Positions 23,706 through 52,656 of a stretch of 64,000 bases of DNA are shown one piece after another. The translations under genes were made by a program, and so were the position numbers. The notes under the pieces are model-generated. The model saw nothing but the letters and a program-made list of their open reading frames with translations. It was not told the DNA's origin and searched no databases. Numbering within the stretch: position 1 is the stretch's first letter; every line of letters begins with the position of its first letter. The stretch comes from Ectocarpus siliculosus. Its lineage: Eukaryota; Sar; Phaeophyceae; Ectocarpales; Ectocarpaceae. The stretch is from positions 616,137-680,136 of the forward strand of contig FN649755.1 of assembly GCA_000310025.1 (NCBI GenBank). Direction: 5' to 3'.

Positions 23706-26639
23706 TCCAAACTGCTGGGGATCCAAAGTGAGGGAGAAAGTGAGGGATACATGTAGGGCAACACGTGACGACTGGGTGGAAACGCAGAAGAGCACAAGCT
23801 AAACCCAGTGAACTGGCAGCATGTCATACGAGGGACTCCAAGGTGTTCAAATGACTGAGATTCTCTCCATGTAACGGAATGTGTGAAGACCCATCCGTAC
23901 ACATGGCCCCGGGGCGTTCGAAATGACAATGGTATCCATTCAGTGAGCGCATGCGGCCTTCGAAATTCGGTTTCTGTTGCGAATGCGGCAACACATCACA
24001 GTACGCTACGCTACCCTACTGCAGGCACGTGTGCACACGATACGATAAAGAGGGCATCCAAGCTTGTACACCAGCAGCAGCAGATACAAATTACACAGTG
24101 CTCGAGATTAACACACGTTTGGGTTAATTGTCATTGACGCTCTCGATACACGAAAATGATTACATCCAGCTCGGCTGGTGCTGCAATCAAGTGGTTTGGC
24201 TAAGAACTTGGTTTGTCTCCTCGATGTCGGTAGTTTGTGTGTCATGAAGAAGGTCTACTCAACCCACACATCGTCCCGAATCGGTGTGCGCGCAACCTAC
24301 ATGTAGCGAAGCAAAGTAAGCCATGTTTCTCTGACCACTCGGCCATACGGCCAATTTCGTGCCTCTGTTCTCGCCAACCTCCTAGGACGATGATTAGACG
24401 GGTGTATGAAAGGGCGAAATCTGATTGTAGGAAATCCCAACCGGAGAGTTTGAAACCGGCTTTTCGTCTCACAGAATGTGAGACTCGTATGCATATCTCA
24501 GGCGGTAAGCCCGCAAAGGACATCATGGAGCAGCGACGGGTGCGGTACGCTCAGATCTGTTGCTGGGGCCCGCACATCGAAAGCTGCCTCTGCAACATAA
24601 AGCTCCCCAACTCTGGGTTCAAACCAAACGTTCGCCAACTCGCAGGCACCCTTTGGGCTGATTCTCGCGGAATAGCTGTTGTTGATGTTGTGGTTGTTGT
24701 TGTTGTTGTGTGTGTCACTGTTGATGGTAGCATTTCATCGACCGCGAAAACTGGCTGTCAAACGAAAAACGTCATTCTCAGTGCGGCAAAAAAACAGAGC
24801 GTGCTCCTGAAGGCTATGAGTTGAGACCCCGTGAAAGGGCGTCATGGCGAGGGGTACGCTGCTCCTCTCCAGATATAAAAGACAGAAGCGGTAAAATCGC
24901 AAGGACGAGAACTGCAAGGGTCTATTCACCATGGCTGCAGCTTTGTAGATTCTCGTCTTCGTTTCTGCCCGCCTCGCATTGTTGCTGGTGCCCAATGGAT
25001 TCTGGCGGCAAGCTACAGCCGGGGTCACACAGGAATACAGTACCGCTATGGTACAGTACAGTACCACCCAACCACGACCACGCCACACAGACCTCACACC
25101 AACCGGTGGAGTAGGGGGTAGGCCTAGGCAGGAGGAAGGTCACACAGGGGCGTCTTATTTACTGCATTATATTTTTTGTGTTTCTGCCCCATCTACATGA
25201 ATGCTAGTCATTGGAAGTCCTTACTTCTATCACGAAGAGTTTGTTCTTCCTGGTTGAGGTTCGTCAGTATTTGACGCCCTTCTTAATGCGGGAAATAAGG
25301 TGCATGTGTCTGCATGGGCACGGAACTAAAAAAGGGGCACCAAAGAAGCGCAAACTGGCCTTCCTCAACAGAGGAAGAAGCCGTTGGGGGGATGGAAGCA
25401 ATATGTCTTCAGCTGGTTGCTGCTTCGTTGCTCTAACGGCTGCTTCTGCTGTTGCTCCAACAGCAGCACAGTTGAAAGTAGAAGCGGTACTGTGGTAGTA
25501 CTTTAGTAAAGGAGCTGCCGAAAAAAACGAGGTTGTGCCCATGATCCCCACCTCATCAGTCCCACTCTATGACTTCCTGCTACTGCTACTGCTGTTGTTG
25601 TTATTGGTGGTAGGGGTAGGGGTGGTGGTGGTGTTGTTGTTGTTGTCGTCGTCGTTGCTGTTGTTGTTCTTATTGGTGGTGGTGGTTTTGGTGTTTGTGA
25701 TGGTGGCGTCGAAGGGCTGCGCACAAACAAGAATGAGATGCATGCTCGTCATCGGGAGTTAGTTAAGTGGACATCATCCGTGTACAGCTGTACATCTCTG
25801 CATTGCGCACATCAGGATCTCGCGGCAGCACGGCCTCTCTCTACATGCTTGCTGGTTGGTCCAACCACCGCCGATAGTGCTGGTACACGTGCCAACCATA
25901 GAGTCATGGCCTTTGAGTGGAAGTTTGGGACGGAGGGGGGGGCTCAGGAATGGAAGGATCATGCATGCCACCATGAAGAGGTGCTGCTGCTCTAAAACAT
26001 GTCAGACAGATCGAAATGCTGTGCAGCTTCTACACAAACCACACCCGAACATTTATGCCAGGATTGCGGCACCCGGGTCGATGAGATCGCACGGATTGAG
26101 TGCCCCGCAGGAGGGCCCGGGGCCACTTTCCTGCCGCTGGTTTGCTAGGAGGACACAGCAGTCGTGCCTCCGATATACCAGAGGGTGGCGTGACTAAGTA
26201 TAACTATTGGCATTTCGTTATTCAGGGTACCGCTATAGTGGACCGTCGACTGTACTGCTGTACCTCAGAGGAACTATTTCTGACTCTCTGTGAACAAAAC
26301 GTCGCTGCTGGCGTGATTCACCACCACCTATTTTCTGGCCATGATCAACGGTGGTTCAGATTGCAACCGACTCTATCTACATAGTTGCGGATTGATGTCT
26401 CCTGAGCGGTTACTGTTTGGGCAAGTTAGCAGTGCCTCGTGAATCCTCTGACGCTCCATCTGCAGGTTACGTATGGGTTCGAATCTCTCCACGGTGATAA
26501 ATACCGGTCGTGGTACTCCGAAACTTCAAGGTGCACAGCTACAAGCAGTAGAACCACGGTATGGCGCTTACCGTAGACGACACAGATAACACACCCATAC
26601 AAGAAACCACACACCCCACAGAATACGACACCCCGGTGA

Positions 26640-28060
26640 TAATTTTTAGTGTTCCGTATCACACATCGGACGAGCGATATATGTTTGCGATATGCGATAG
26701 ATATATCGTATAGGATATCGCGGAAGAATTCTGGATATCTGGATATTATCTCATCATATCTCATATCATGCGATATGGATACGATATCTCGGTATTTATC
26801 CAATATCATGCGATATCGATACGATATCTCGATATTTTGCTTCCAAATCCTGCGACAACGCATGGCCATGAACGATGTTGTGGCTGAGTTTGTATACGGC
26901 GGTATTCGTATGCTCTTCTTTTTCACGCTCCACTAGAACAGAGCGTCTGCGTCATGGCAGTGGCCTATACACAAGATATCATGGTTTATCAGGTTCAGAT
27001 ATAAACAAGAAACGGAGAGACGTGGATTGCGTTGTGTGATTGCGTTTTGGGATTGATGTTTGATAACAACGTTCAGACAAGGAGACGTGAACGTTAGATA
27101 ATATCCCAACCGTCTTGTTTGCGACGTCGGCGCAAACTCGCGGGCTCGTTTCGAGAGAGAGAGTGTTAGTCTGGTGCACACAAAAAGAGCAGTGACAAGT
27201 TCCTTTACGTATTGATTGAGAGTTAACAGACATGGGAAGGAAAGTAGAGAGCCTTGTGCGTCAAGTCCATCAAACCCACAACAGCCATGTACAGTATGTA
27301 TCTCCCCCGGAGATCTCGGAGATCCGTATTGTGCCGAAGGCACACAAACACCCCCCTACTACTCGGTACGAGATACGATCTACGAAAAAACCCTCCTCAC
27401 GTATCACCAGGTAGTAAGCGGCAACATGTCTTTATCACCCACGATCCAGCATCAATCATTCATCATATATATCCAAAGAATCTCTTCACAAAACCTCTCT
27501 CAAGTCGGATTTATTTCAGATAAATACTGTAGTCCTCCTTCCAACATTGAACTTAACTAGAGTAATTGAAATATATCAACCGTCCAGAATATATCGTGAA
27601 AACAAAATCCCATGCAGTAAAACAAAAATGATCCTTGGAAAGGCTGCATGGTGGCTCGAGTTTATCCCGCCGGTTGTGTTTGTCGCCGCATGAATGAAGA
27701 TTCGCAAAACGTGGCTACCACACACAGCCGTTGGTTGGAACCACTACCGGTATGTGTGGTACGTGTGTGGTGTTGGAGACACTAGCGGATGACTGGTGCT
27801 CACTACTCTAGTCCCCGTTTGTTTCTGGCTAGTTCTCTGACTATTTTGTGCAACTTTGATCACCCCATGGATGATGTATATCCCATATCCTGTCGATATG
27901 ACCGGGATATCCGATATATATCCCGATATCGTATCGATATCGCATGATATGAGATAATAGATAATATCCAGATATCGGATCCATATCCCGACTTTTGGGG
28001 GTAGATACATCGATATCGTATCTTGGCGTTTTCAATTGCGATACGGAACACTAAGAATTT
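26640..28060. repeat. GATATC-rich inverted repeat pair (possible foldback element)
   Basis: About 26640-26850 and about 27870-28055 are inverted copies. Both start from a tgttccgtatc-type end and run through ggatatctggatattatctc and catgcgatatcgatacgata. About 1 kb lies between them, with no coding signal recognised. Confidence 0.6.
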
Positions 28061-28805
28061 TGGGCGTTTCTGACAAACCATTGATTTATCACCGGGGCTA
28101 CATAAGATAACACACCCCTTGAGGTTACGCCGCATACATTCACGGGGCCCCTCCTTCTACGACCGTGGTGATACAGCATCTGCCCCGTGGGTATGCGGGC
28201 ATCGCGCACACGCACAACATCTGCGAAACTCTCTTTTGGTCGCACCCAATAGCAAGGTATGCAGCAGCTATTTTTTGTGTGAGGGGGTAGGACGGTCGGC
28301 GCACTCTGTGGCCACCGAGGTCATGTGCTCAGGAGTTTTGTCTCCTCCGCTGAGCTCCTTTTTTTTTACAACATTCCGCAGAATCACAAGTCATGAAGTG
28401 TTCGTACAGGCATTGCTATCACACCCCCCAGCAATACCACACCCCTTCAAGTGTGCGGCAGCAGCGGTTCGACTCAACAAGCAGTCCAATTTTTTTCACA
28501 CACCCTCATGATCACACCCCCAAAACACACCCTGTGCGTGTTCGGACGTGCAATCACACCCCCTGGTTTATCACACCCCCTTAGGGGCCCGTGCGAGCTG
28601 CACTTTATCACCCGGGCTACATAAGATACCACACCCCCCACAGGATACCACACCCGATGATGAAAATTTTTAAGCCCAAAATGTTATCGCCGGGGTGTTT
28701 TATCTTGTGTCGTCTACAGTACAGCAGTCGTGAGAAAAAAATATTTAACAGGGAGGCAACTTGGAGGGGGTCCGAAAATTTATGGGGTTCAACAACTGAA
28801 GCAAA

Positions 28806-29112
28806 GTGCTGTGTAGTCGAGTTGATATCCTCTACACCTGCTTGGCCAGGGTCAGGGGTTGACTCCCAGCGTAACCGGGCTCTTCTTGCAAGTGTTTTTT
28901 CTCTCGGTTCCGTTCCTGGCCTGGATGGAAAGCGCTACATGTACGTAGTTCGTGTGGCACAAAGGAAAATGAGTGCAGCACTCTTCTCGCATGAAATTTC
29001 GAAGGAAAAGTACCGTAGCAGGGGTTGAGTAGGGGGCCACAGGGAGAGGAACCCTTCTGTGTGACCACGGGTTGGAGTAACGGCAATAAGTGCAAGCAGA
29101 TGTGCAGATGAC

Positions 29113-29145
<33 letters not shown>

Positions 29146-29150
29146 AGAAC
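28806..29150 (+). mobile_element. tRNA-derived SINE, second full copy
   Basis: It matches 51451-51744 throughout the body (gtcaggggttgactcccagc, actcttctcgcatgaaattt, tgtgtgaccacgggttgg). The B box has mutated to ggttgactcc. The tail is a (CAACAG)n run at about 29108-29150 instead of poly-A. Confidence 0.7.
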
Positions 29151-32100
29151 AAAGGCACCCGTGTTGCGTTGTTCACATTCCTTCTGTGTGGCCCGCACCC
29201 AGACTAAATAGATGGGACGAAGGGACGCCTGCGTGCAAGTGTACGTTCCCGCAATGGACATCTTCTCTCTCTTGCTGCTGTATGTGTGTACATCTTCTCT
29301 TGCTGTGTGTACATGCAGGGGGAGGCGGAGCGCACCAATAGAGCGGTGGGGCGGCGAAAGCACCGACCTTGCTTGGCCAGGTCACACCCACACCAAACCC
29401 TTTACATGGCTTGCAACGTGATTCCCAATGTTTCAATGTTTCTATGCATACTATGCCTGCTGCGGCTTGCACCATGTGCCTAGACTACTTGTCACAGATG
29501 CTGCAGGGTATATGTATGTACAGTAACAAAAATCATCAACGCTTCACGTCAGAAATAGGGCCCCCAACTTGCTGGACCGCCCACCTTTATGTGACGTCCT
29601 CGTCTTTGTCGAGAAGAAGAACGTGGGAATGCTAATGCTTGCCGCTTGGAGAGGTGCAGAGCTACAAGAGCTATTGTGCTCTCTTGGGGACGATATTGTC
29701 TCGCTCTTTGGAGTGCTCCCACTGCTCGCTGCAGCTTCCTTCTGCCCGCCGCTCCTGCTGTGTGCGCCACTCCTGCTGTGTCTGCTGTGTGTGTGTCTCT
29801 CTCTTTCTCGTGCCAACCAACAAAGTTACAACTGGTTACGAGAGGAGAGGACGGAGATTCTTTCTTCAATCAATCATATGTGCATATCACGCCTCTTTGC
29901 ATATTCCAGGGCACACACGCCGAATGTCCCCTACCACAGGTCCCTCGAGATCAACAGATCTATGTACAGCAGTATAGTAGTACTGCTGTAGTCGCTGTAT
30001 CTACATCATTATACACTACTTCCGGATCCAGTGCACAGCAGTAGTGTAGGTCCCTTGGTTGATGGCGGGAGAAGGTAGTGATGTACATACAATCCAGCAA
30101 GCAAGGTGACATGCAGCGGCATCATGCCGCCATCGAACCGCGGGCTTTGAGACCCTCGTTCAAATACCAAGTGGTCAGCGCGTTGAGATCGGGCAATGCC
30201 CTCTCTGAAGAAGTAGGGCCTTGGGATAAGAAACGAGACGGTTATGCTGCAAAAGACTTACCTCACCGGAAAAGGTGTTGTTCCCGGGTTTTCGTTTTAG
30301 GTCACACAACCAAGGTAATGGACTAGACTACAGTACATAGATAGAGTATACCGTTGGTGGCGTCCAAATAACGTACCACATACGGTCAGAGGCAGGAGTG
30401 AGTTGTAACGAACGGTGGTACCCACACGAACGGGGTACCTAGCGTATAGGAAATCCCTTGGATGTGTTCGCAAGAGTGTGTCTGGTGGGGTTGTGTGGTT
30501 TCGAAGTTGCACCGAATGGACACTACATGTAATTGATTGATCTGATGTGTTCGAGCGTGCGCACCTGTCTGCGGTTCTTGTGCCGAAGGTGCGTGGTCGA
30601 GAAAAAGGTGTTAACTACTGCCGTCGCTTTGAAGGCAACACCAATCCTCGGTAAGCCACGAGGTCCAGCAAGGATATTCCAATCAATCAATGTCATCCCT
30701 GACTCGTACCATATGTTTTCAAATGGCATATACTACTGCTGTGGTCTTCTGCATGTTGTGTGCGAAGAAAGCAAATTTTCTTGGAATACATGTACTTCAA
30801 ACTGAGAGAAGAAGAGCGAACACAGTAGAATATGGTAATGACTACCGTACATACATATATACAATACACATGCGTGCATCATCTACCCGTCTACATTGTT
30901 TTCAGATCGGGGGCAAGCTGCATAAGCATGTAGTTATGTAGCCGGCGAAAGGACGAAAGCCGAGCGCATCCGCATCAGGATAGACACACCCCAAGCAGCC
31001 ACGCGGCTGTACATGTATTCGTGTCATACTCTCACACTTATTGTGCTGCTGCTGTGTTTTCCCCCGCACCCCCGCACCCAACTTCGGAACAAAATGACAC
31101 GATGGGAACGTCCAAGAATACCATCTTTCCAGCAGCAGCGTAATTGCGCCGGCAGCACACACACGTCACGGCAGGCGGACGTCTGGACAAATACTGCATC
31201 GCGAACAACATATTCTGGCGAACAACGGTGAGGTGAGATGGTGACGATCGATCGTGGGTGGTGGCTCTGATAATGAGTGGATTAGATTCACTTCCGTGCA
31301 CCGAACTCAACAGACCGTTTGACAGGATTCAATGCACGTATGCATACGACGATACCAACATGACAGCATCACATGTAATGTGTAGGGGTGGTTCGAGATT
31401 CTTCAGCTTGAACTCATGTGTAGAACATGTGAAACTACACATACACAGGACATGGACATAATCTGCATGAAAACGCGTAGCAAGCAACTGGTGGTGATGA
31501 GTCCTCTGTCGGCATGCACTTCGTGCGAAGCCAGAATCACAAGAGACGCGGCGTCCGGGCGTCCTGGTTCTCAACGCACGTAACTAGAATATTGTGATTT
31601 TTTCTTCGGCGAAATGCATTCGAGAATTGGCGGACAGAGTTGGTGTTGAGACATCAGATCATCCGCCGTGCGATCATCAACCGACTACAAGCAAGCTTCG
31701 CCCTCGTTTCATTGGTATGTTTGTTGCCCCTAAAACACCGTAGGTCGTCCTACTGTAGACCGCAAGGGGCCTTGGCAATCTGTACGCGTGTAGTCCGGGG
31801 TGTCAGTTCGCCACCGGTGTGCGATTTGTTCTATTTTGGAGGTCTGGAACGGGTGAATCCTTCTCGGGACAACTATCAAGGCAACCACACCGCACCAGGA
31901 AGGCGGAGAAAAAAAAGTCACTCCTGTTTGGCCTTCCTCGTGTGTGACACCGGCTGGTGCGTCCAAGCTCGTACCTATAAGAAGGGTGTAAAGGCCGACG
32001 TACACACAGAATAATAGCGGTATGGCAACATGAACCTATTAGAGCAGTCCTCCAGTACCTTTTTCGCGCTTGCTGAGCTGCACAACGGACCAAATGCTGT

Positions 32101-33654
32101 ATGAACATTATACAGAAGAATGCGAACGTTCTGACAAATCAGCAAGAAGCATCACGAAGATCGTCCGTTCCACATTTTTTTCTCGTCCGCCGAAGAGACG
32201 AATTGGAGCTGTATGTAGGATCCGCCTACAAGATGTACTGTTGTACACACACACACTAATGTCTGCTCATCTTCCCACTTACAACAGAGAGAAAGCAGTG
32301 AGATACGAGCTTAGACTACACAATATTATGCGCTTTCAACATACGTAGGAGAGACGCACATGTTTTTGCTCTCCGGGCTGTGATGTACGTAAGTCAGGAC
32401 GGGCTGTGTTTTCAGATGATGGCAGCAAGAGCAACCGTCGTAGATTAAGCGGGGTGCTTGGAAACGTAAGACGTTTTTTGCTGAGGGCGTTGCCCCACGG
32501 TGACCACAAATGGATGGATTGTGTTCCCCTTTTGGGCGAACAGTCCGTTGCTTCCGGACCCCCTAAAGACGTTCACTACATACCCCCGTCCCGCTACACC
32601 ATTAGTTCAACAACATCATACCGTGGCGCATCTTTCTTCTCGTTCTGATAACGGTGTTTGTCATTCTTTGTGATTGGGCCGTTTGGTCGAGAACACTCCG
32701 TCCGGTACAACACACGGGTGAAAACCGACACCATCTTGTAAACTGGCTGTACGAACCACGGTCGGGACGAAAATGGCATTCACAACGCGCACGCTTGGCA
32801 CCAGGATCGGTTGCCGAGCTTTCCAGTTGCATCGTGCTTGAAAAGGTTTGATCGTGCTGGCCCACCAGCCAGTCGGCTGATTTCACGACATCGCCTGCGA
32901 CTAAGTGGGTTTTGATTATTTTCTTCAGAACGAGAAAAATAATAGACATCGGGAAGGCTGTGATACCGTGTGCAGTCACTCGGGCGGCAGCATTGACCTC
33001 CGCTCGCTGTGCCCATAGTGAACGAACAGAACACTCTCCTGGCAGTTAGTCTAGACTCGACCCCCGCGTGGTGCTTAATCCCACGCGCAGGCTCAGCGTG
33101 AAAGCGTTACCTCATTTTGCCATCGCGGTGGCGGCGTTTCGTTTTCCGCATCAGTGTCAGATGTTGTTCGCTGTGCGGTTCATTGTTGATCCCGCAATTT
33201 CCTTCGACTCAGGCCAGCGACCTCTTGACTCTCGCACAATACACGATGTCCAAACGGTGTGAACGTGTCTGCATCTGCGCACACCCTCGTCCCGTTTCAC
33301 GTGGAAATAAACCTGACGGCGACGAAGAGACGAGGGAGATTTGATGAAGTCGGCCCCTAGCGATGACCGCGGTCGGCGTGACTCAGGCCAGCACGTGAGT
33401 AGACGGCAACGAGTAGGAATACGATGTACCGTAGTCGCGTCTAAGGGATCAACCGCTCAGACGAAAAGGATTACGTTGACCTGACTGCCGCCAGTAGCAC
33501 GTAAGATGTTCCACGTTGATGCGGTCACCAACAACATGCATTTTCAGTCGCCTGCCGCTCCGACCACCCTTTTGTGATATGTTATTCCTCGAAAAATGGA
33601 TATCTGACCTATGGACAGACAAACGTTCACTTGACCGCTCTCCCTTCCATACAG

Positions 33655-49773
<16,119 letters not shown>

Positions 49774-51450
49774 CGTGACGCATTTGATTGTGAACCGTGT
49801 GCTGGTGATGATTACTGCTGCTGTAGTAAGCGCCACGTGAGAGGATGTACTGTGGTGCATCAGGCCGTAGCAAGGCAGAGGGATTACTTGCCTTGGAAAG
49901 TGAATGCTAGAACCTTGGGTTGCTATGGGGCGTGGGACAACAACAAGCCTTCCAGACAGTTTCTCCGGACACTTGTCGACAGTAGATCACGATCATCGAT
50001 GAGATGGTGTTTTCGCGCGTCATAGGGTGGTTCTAGAACTGGCCCAACTGGCCAATACATTCACCTGAGAAATTTAGGGACGAATCGATCGATTTTCGAG
50101 TTCAACGCTGCTGGGGCAGGAAGTCCGCTTCCACAAACGATCTTGGGGTTGTAAGCACTAATTATGCTGGACCATGTAGGGTATGCCCGGTACATGTATT
50201 TGAATAGCCCAATATTTTCGGTTTGTGCACTACAGTACACCAAATATATTTTGAGGTCGACCAGATACACAACGCACTTTTCGAAACTTCGTCAACCTTC
50301 GGGAGCTTCATTACTTTACGAAGACTTCTGGCAGTTGTGCGGACGAACATATGACTACATCGCTTAACCTTCCGCTTCCGCTTTGAGGCTGGTAGTGTCG
50401 TGGGAACCCCCCCCCCGGGAACGGTTCCGTTCAGGACACGACTCGTACGACCGGTGTTTTTTTTCTAGAGGGCACGTCAGACCATGTACATACAGACAGA
50501 TAGGATAGGCCCGCAGTATTTTTAGAAAGTAACCTCACAGAAAGACTGCCCGTTCGACTGGATATAACCTCAGTCGAAAGGGATCTGTTGAAGTCTTTCC
50601 CGTGAGTGGAATGAAACCGACATTTTTGTTCCGAAACAGAGGCTCACACATTCATTCACGAAAACAAATAAAAATACCTCGATCGACGCCACGACATAAC
50701 ACATATCCCGATAAGACATATACCAGAGTTGCAGGTGGATAGGTGGATGTCCACCACAACCACCTCACCCCTTCCTAAAATATACCCGGTAACCCTGCAC
50801 GTGCCCCGCCATGGATATTTCGATTTTTCTCACTCAGCTTTATTTACTAAACAAGGAAACTTCACGGCAGTGCACCACCGTCTCTCCCCAACCAGAGCCA
50901 ACCGTGAAGCGCACGCGAAAAAACCAGTACCATGAACCAGCTCCCTTTACTCTTTACCGTTGCAACCGCTGTATCTTCCCAGTTCCACCCGAGCCATGGT
51001 GCATATCATACGTGCTGCTTCAAGGGTGGATGGTTTGGGTGACCAACGCCCTCGCACCTTATACCGGTGCCGTCATGCTCGTATGTTGACTGCCGTTCAA
51101 GGGTTTGGAGGAACTGGTCTGTCACCTGGCACATGTATCTCGACGTTTCTTCTTGAAACGCCTTGAAATGGACCTGCCGTCGCTTCGCTTTGGCCTCGCG
51201 GCCACGCGATTGTTGGCGATTCGTGCTGACACCATGTTATTAACGACCACCATGTTGCACAAATCGGAGTCTGGTTGGGCTTGAGTGAGGTGTCGGTTGG
51301 GGGTGTACAACCAAATATTGTACCACTATACACTACGTACGGCGGTGCGGCGGTGCGGCTTCCGTGTCATGAATGCATGCACCTTTTGTTTGCTTTATCA
51401 AGGATGCCGAATTTCGAAACCGTCAGTTTTCGACGTCTTGTAGGGAGCCG

Positions 51451-51744
51451 GTCGCCCCGGTGGTCTAGTTGGTGTCCTCGAAACCTTCTAGAGGTCAGAT
51501 CAGGGGTTCGAATCCCGGCGTAATATAAGCGAGCTTTTCTTGCAAAGTGGGTTTTTCTCTCGCTTCCGCTTCTGGGCCAGAGGGAAGAGAGTGCTGAACT
51601 CTTCTCGCATTAAAAATCGAAGGCAAAGTACCGCAGGAGGGCAGGGCAGAGAGGGGTCCTTCTGTGTGACCACGGGTTGGAATAAACGGCACTAATAGTA
51701 GTGCTGTGAGCGCTGATTTGAAGTGAAGACAAAAAAAAAAAAAA
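51451..51744 (+). mobile_element. tRNA-derived SINE, best-preserved copy
   Basis: The head carries a pol III A-box-like tggtctagttgg and a B box ggttcgaatcc about 42 bp downstream. The body contains tgctgaactcttctcgcatt, aaaaatcgaaggcaaagtac and gtgtgaccacgggttgg, and it ends in 14 A at 51731-51744. The acceptor arms do not form a proper 7-bp stem, so it is not a tRNA gene. Confidence 0.75.
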
Positions 51745-52492
51745 TGGAAACCCGGCGAACCCTTGTGTTCCTCCGCGTTCCTTCCTTCCGCACACCACCC
51801 TCCCTCCGGCACACCCGGTACACCAACTGCCCCACTGCCCCACCCTTACATAAGCTTGCGGGACGACGCTGCAAAGGAGCGAAAGACCAGCGCAAAGGTA
51901 GGACGGGCCTTAGCACGCTAGTCGTTGTACGCTATATACCAGGTGCGCACATCTCCTGTACGTTTGTTGTGCAGACCGGCGTTCTTGAGAAAGGAGTGTG
52001 TACAGCAGCGCAGCCCGCGCGAGAAGAAATGGCCGTACACACAGCAGACAACAAGCAGAGGCGTGTAAACAACCCACCCCCTCCCGCTTCTTTTCCCGAA
52101 GGGTATCTACTGAACTTCCCATAACCGAAGTGCTCAAGAACCTACTATAGGGTCAGATAAAGAGCTCTCCGCCTGATGATGAAGGTTTGGAGCAAGCAAT
52201 CGAGGAGAGGGAGTCCCTGGCCTGCCGATTCAAACAGCAGTAAGTAATGTAGTCTACCCTCGGGTAGAATTTTGAGTTGAATGTGGGTGAAAACAACAGC
52301 AACAAAGAGTCGTCCGTCTAGCCGCTGGAGAGACAGCAGTGCTCTGCGGCGGAGCGGCAAAGCCTCCTGTGTCGATCGGCTTCAAGTTGAGCTCTTTCTA
52401 CATGTATGTGCACCCATGCGACGCTCTCTCAGGTTTGGTCAGCGGTGTTCGGGTGTTTCTTGGATTGCCGTAGGCGACGCAAGATACCACAC

Positions 52493-52656
52493 ACCCTGGA
52501 ACGATTTTCAAAGCTCGACTTCTAGACAATACAACGACGAGGATGCCCAACTCAAATGAAGCGATTTCGGAAAGATATCGGCACGAGATGCACCGCTACT
52601 TTTCCTGCTGTGGATGAAGTCGAGCTTTGACAATCGGTCCCGGGGGTGAGGTATGT
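52493..52656. mobile_element. MITE-like element, second copy
   Basis: Left arm gataccacacaccctggaac with tcaaagctcgactt. Right arm gaagtcgagctttgacaatc ending gggggtgaggtat, so the arms pair over roughly 45 bases. It is the same family as 3984-4174; single ends also occur around 28430-28660. Confidence 0.6.

Larger units (their letters stand above)
22000..23870. repeat. Segmental duplication, copy 2 (gene B 5' region)
   Basis: Partner of about 500-2430: intron 1 element, SINE, exon 1 and the start of the 5' flank (aaggtgttcaaatgactg). Divergence is concentrated in the introns. Confidence 0.75.
23871..33654. other. Repeat-rich intergenic stretch
   Basis: About 9.8 kb with no supported gene. 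It contains GTT/GGT simple repeats (25575-25700), a B-box-bearing SINE relic near 26430-26490, the GATATC inverted repeat pair, MITE ends (28430-28660), a full SINE with (CAACAG)n tail, and many GTACAGCAGT/ACTGCTGTAC motifs. The missing first exon(s) of the 33655 enzyme gene may lie at its right end. Confidence 0.55.

Noticed and set aside
24325-24350. tRNA-Leu/Ser-like A box on the minus strand (tggccgagtggtcagag)
   Set aside because: No convincing B box or cloverleaf follows, so it may be a tRNA-derived relic only.
24237-24824. 195-residue open frame on the plus strand
   Set aside because: It passes through a GTT/GTG simple repeat giving a run of Val, has no family motif, and overlaps long open frames on the other strand. 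Chance is likelier than a gene.
51451-51525. tRNA gene
   Set aside because: A and B boxes are present, but the acceptor stem does not pair properly and the sequence continues into a repeated body with a poly-A tail. It is called a SINE instead.
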